From Geminicoccaceae bacterium (GTDB lineage: Bacteria; Pseudomonadota; Alphaproteobacteria; Geminicoccales; Geminicoccaceae): 8,665 nucleotides of DNA. The notes below the pieces were generated by a model. The model ran no database searches, was not told the origin of the DNA, and saw only the letters and a list, made by a program, of their open reading frames with translations. The translations under genes and the position numbers were made by a program. Positions 6,336 through 8,665 of this stretch are shown one piece after another. The stretch's first letter is position 1, and each line of letters starts with the position of its first letter. The stretch covers positions 1 to 8,665 of the forward strand of contig JAPJRA010000118.1 of NCBI GenBank assembly GCA_030824835.1, written 5' to 3'.

Positions 6336-8511
6336 ACCCCGGCCCCGCTGCCGGCAGCTCGGCCACGCAGCGGGTGAAGCGGCGGCCGAGATGCGCGATC
6401 TCACGGTGTGCCCGCGAGATCGCCGACATTGGATCGAGGCCGCCGATCAGGGGCGCTATCTCCGGATGTACCAACGTCTCGTCGGCCCGCTCATGCGCCA
6501 GCACCTGCTGCAGGTCGGCATCGAGCAGGACAAGCTCGCTCCGTAGGCCCGGGCCATCGCCGTCCCCCAGGCGATCGGCCAGCGCCCGCATCCGGTCCAG
6601 TACCGGGTCGAGACTGCCATGCTCGGCGATCAGCGAGCGGACGCGGGCATCCGCCAGTGACGGTGCCGCCGCCCGGCCATCGCCCAGGGCGCGCAGCGCG
6701 TTCAGGATGACGGCAACGTCGATCAGCTCCTGGAACAGCGCTCCGGCGACCGGAGGCAGATAGCCAGCCGCGGCCACGAGCATGCCCAGTGTCGACAGCA
6801 CGATGCCTGCTACGACGCTCTCCTGGGCGATCCGCCGGGCGCGCCGGGTGACGCCGATCGCCAGCGCCAGACGATCGAGCCGGTCGACCAGCAGCACCAC
6901 GTCGGCGGCCTCGCTGGCGGCCCCGGCCCCCCTCGCCCCCATGGCGATGCCCACATCGGCCGCCGCCAGCGCCGGTGCATCGTTCAGCCCGTCGCCGACC
7001 ATCACCGTGACGCCGTCGGCCCGCTCGGCGCGCACGGCATCCACCTTGTCCTGCGGCGACCGCTCGGCGAGCACGCTGTCCACACCCAGGGCTGCGGCCA
7101 CGGTCTCGGCCACGTCCTGCCGGTCGCCGGACAGCATCACGATCTTCTTGATCCCGGCGCGGTGCAGCGCGCGCAGCGCCCGTGGCGTGTCGCGGCGGAT
7201 CTCGTCGGCCAGCAGCAAGGCGCCGGCGAGCCTGCCGTCGACCGCCACGAACACCGTCTGCGCGCCGTCGCGACGGGCACGCGCGATCAACTTGTCGGCC
7301 CATGCCGGCGGCGATGCGCCGGCGACCCAGGAGAGGCCACCCAGACGCACGTGCCGGCCATCCACTGTCCCGCCGATGCCGTCGCCGGCCGCCTCCTCGA
7401 CGACCTCCGGCACCGTCAGGACCAGCCCACGGGCACGCGCCGCGGCGATGATCGCGGTCGCCAGCACGTGCTGGGACAGCTGCTCCAGCGAAGCAGCGAG
7501 GCGCAGCAACTCGTCCGGCGCCAGCCCGTCATGGCTGTCCACCGCGGTTAGCCGGGCGACGCCGGTGGTCAGCGTCCCGGTCTTGTCGAACATCACCGTG
7601 CGCGCGCGGGCCAGCGTCTCCAGGGCGCCGCCACCCTTGATCAGCACACCGTGCCGTGCGGCGGCGGAGATGCCGGCAATGATGGCGACCGGTACCGCCA
7701 GGATCAGCGGGCACGGGGTCGCCACCACCAGCACGGCCAGCGAGCGCACCGCGTCACCCGAGACCAGCCAGGCGAGGCCCGCGATCCCCAGCGTCAGAGC
7801 GAGAAACGCCATCGACCAGCGGTTGGCGAGGCGGACGAAGGGTGCCTTCTGCTGCTGCGCCGCCTGCACCAGCCGGACGATGTCGGCATAGGTGCTCTCC
7901 GCCGCGGTGGCGTCGGCCCGAAAGCGGAACGGGGCACCGGCATTGAGCGTACCGCTGCGCAGGCCGGCTCCGACCCGATGCTCCACCGGCACGGACTCGC
8001 CGGTCAGGGCCGACTCGTCCAGCACCGCTCCCTGGTCGAGCAGGGTGCCGTCCACGGGCAGCACCTCACCGCTCTTGACGAGGAGTCGATCACCCTGCCG
8101 CACCTCGTCCACCGGCACGTCGGCGAGATCGCCGCCCGATTCGCGGTGCGCAGTGCGCGGGGTGCGGCCGAGCAGGGCAGTGAGCTCACGGTTGGCGCGC
8201 CGCTGGGCGAACTCGTCCAGCACGTTGCCGCCGGTGAACATCAGCGCGATGACGACGCCGGCCAGCGTCTCGCCCAGGGCCAGCGCGCCGCCCATCGACA
8301 GGCCGGCGATGATGTCGACCCCGGGCTCCGCCTGCCGCAGCTGGCGAGCGATCTCGACCACGAGCAGCAGCAAGGCGGGAGCGACGCCGGCGGCCCATGC
8401 CAACGATGCCTGGTCGGCTCGCCCGGCCAGCCAGAGGCCGCCGCCGCCAAGGAGCGCCAGCCCGGCGACAACCATGGCGCTGCCATGCGGCGTTAACCAA
8501 GTGGCGCGCAT
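6334..8511 (-). CDS. P1B-5-type metal-transporting P-type ATPase with truncated C-terminal hemerythrin-like domain
   Basis: Encodes 725 residues of a heavy-metal P-type ATPase in the inner membrane. About four helices at 10-99 precede the actuator domain with TGES (170-173). Metal-site helices carry TPC (265-267, in ATPCPL) and QELID (594-598). The catalytic core has DKTGTLT with phosphorylated D309, the nucleotide-domain H348 (SQHVLA, where many P1B pumps have His-Pro), and GDGLNDAP from 506. TPC plus QExxD, no N-terminal metal-binding domain and a hemerythrin-like tail are the P1B-5 pattern; Sinorhizobium meliloti Nia, a P1B-5 pump, moves Ni and Fe, so Ni/Fe/Co export is the best inference. 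The tail (about 625-725) holds probable ligands H673 and D677/E678 in AHERADETLVHPEI and H702/H707 in HREIAH. The frame ends at a TAG (6334-6336) before the fourth helix, which continues in another frame to 6201. The start at 8511 gives a natural N-terminus but has only a weak GGGA upstream; no alternative start is clearly better. Confidence 0.88.
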   Translation of the reverse strand: MRATWLTPHGSAMVVAGLALLGGGGLWLAGRADQASLAWAAGVAPALLLLVVEIARQLRQAEPGVDIIAGLSMGGALALGETLAGVVIALMFTGGNVLDEFAQRRANRELTALLGRTPRTAHRESGGDLADVPVDEVRQGDRLLVKSGEVLPVDGTLLDQGAVLDESALTGESVPVEHRVGAGLRSGTLNAGAPFRFRADATAAESTYADIVRLVQAAQQQKAPFVRLANRWSMAFLALTLGIAGLAWLVSGDAVRSLAVLVVATPCPLILAVPVAIIAGISAAARHGVLIKGGGALETLARARTVMFDKTGTLTTGVARLTAVDSHDGLAPDELLRLAASLEQLSQHVLATAIIAAARARGLVLTVPEVVEEAAGDGIGGTVDGRHVRLGGLSWVAGASPPAWADKLIARARRDGAQTVFVAVDGRLAGALLLADEIRRDTPRALRALHRAGIKKIVMLSGDRQDVAETVAAALGVDSVLAERSPQDKVDAVRAERADGVTVMVGDGLNDAPALAAADVGIAMGARGAGAASEAADVVLLVDRLDRLALAIGVTRRARRIAQESVVAGIVLSTLGMLVAAAGYLPPVAGALFQELIDVAVILNALRALGDGRAAAPSLADARVRSLIAEHGSLDPVLDRMRALADRLGDGDGPGLRSELVLLDADLQQVLAHERADETLVHPEIAPLIGGLDPMSAISRAHREIAHLGRRFTRCVAELPAAGPG
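7988..8042 (+). repeat. 55-base direct repeat, internal copy (inside ATPase gene)
   Basis: This stretch is identical, base for base, to 8611-8665. On the minus strand it encodes residues 158-175 of the ATPase, including the actuator TGES motif. The base before the repeat differs between copies (C at 7987, G at 8610), so the left boundary is exact. The right boundary cannot be known because the second copy reaches the window edge. Confidence 0.95.
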
Positions 8512-8610
8512 CGGATCCCATCGCCCAGAGTCAGACGATGGACGCTGTCATACCCGAGGCCCGGACCGCAAGCTGCGACGAGGTCGCGGTCAGCGCAGAC
8601 GTGCGCTTAG
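8512..8610 (-). promoter_or_regulatory. Upstream region of the ATPase gene
   Basis: These 99 bases lie between the ATPase start and the edge repeat and contain no convincing gene. Promoter elements for the ATPase should lie here, but I see no well-spaced -35/-10 pair. A short inverted repeat GCGCA-GACG-TGCGC at 8593-8606 could be an operator half-site pair; it is too short to be convincing. If the edge repeat is an assembly artefact, the bases next to it may not be the true upstream sequence. Confidence 0.3.
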
Positions 8611-8665
8611 GGCACGGACTCGCCGGTCAGGGCCGACTCGTCCAGCACCGCTCCCTGGTCGAGCA
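8611..8665 (+). repeat. 55-base direct repeat, edge copy (ATPase fragment)
   Basis: Exact copy of 7988-8042 in the same orientation, lying upstream of the ATPase start and running to the last base of the window. On the minus strand it reads as 18 ATPase residues (LDQGAVLDESALTGESVP) followed at once by TAA at 8607-8609. It is therefore a gene fragment without a complete protein: either the start of a larger partial duplication of the ATPase, or an assembly-end artefact. Confidence 0.9.

Noticed and set aside
6324..6340. Programmed ribosomal frameshift at the ATPase 3' end.
   Set aside because: No slippery heptamer of the usual kind is visible; a simple one-base indel in a G run is the more economical explanation.
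6782..7891. 369-residue plus-strand open frame opposite the ATPase core.
   Set aside because: Ser/Ala/Thr/Arg-rich shadow; the minus strand carries the DKTGTLT, TPC and GDGLNDAP motifs.
8593..8606. Inverted repeat GCGCA-GACG-TGCGC upstream of the ATPase as a regulator site or terminator.
   Set aside because: Arms of five bases arise easily in GC-rich DNA and there is no following T run; mentioned only within the upstream-region entry.

Overview
GC-rich bacterial DNA (third codon positions almost all G or C), most consistent with a proteobacterium. An NDUFAF6-like squalene/phytoene-synthase relative, a Rap1a/Tai-fold secreted protein, a GFA/CENP-V protein and a P1B-5-type metal ATPase together lean towards an alphaproteobacterium of the Rhodospirillales/Rhizobiales sort. 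That taxonomic guess is inference. No rRNA, tRNA, CRISPR, integrase or insertion sequence is visible.

Layout. (1) 1-791, plus strand: the 3' end of an unidentified gene, a secreted Rap1a/Tai-family protein and a small glycine-zipper lipoprotein, closely spaced and probably one envelope-related operon. (2) 805-1608, minus strand: an NDUFAF6-like protein lacking the aspartate motifs of true prenyl synthases, convergent with the lipoprotein gene. (3) 1609-1806: a divergent intergenic region likely to hold two promoters. (4) 1807-5646, plus strand: the centrepiece, a 1279-residue fusion of a 12-helix APC-type permease to two more membrane helices, HAMP, PAS, HisKA, HATPase, receiver and Hpt domains. 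A GFA-family zinc protein follows at 5682-6188, 35 bases downstream. (5) 6201-8511, minus strand: a P1B-5-type metal-transporting ATPase with a C-terminal hemerythrin-like domain whose last helix is cut off by a one-base frameshift. (6) 8512-8665: the ATPase upstream region, ending in an exact 55-base copy of part of the ATPase gene that runs to the window edge.

How the genes may work together. The fusion kinase looks like a sensor whose input is a transporter-like domain and whose phosphorelay runs His794 to Asp1084 to His1218. No partner response regulator is in the window, so its output is unknown. The ATPase would export Ni, Fe or Co if it behaves like characterised P1B-5 pumps, with the hemerythrin-like tail as a possible metal or oxygen sensor. 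No shared pathway between kinase and ATPase is shown; they are convergent neighbours.

The two points most worth checking are the permease-kinase fusion and the ATPase locus, where the frameshift and the edge duplication may be real biology or assembly/sequencing artefacts.
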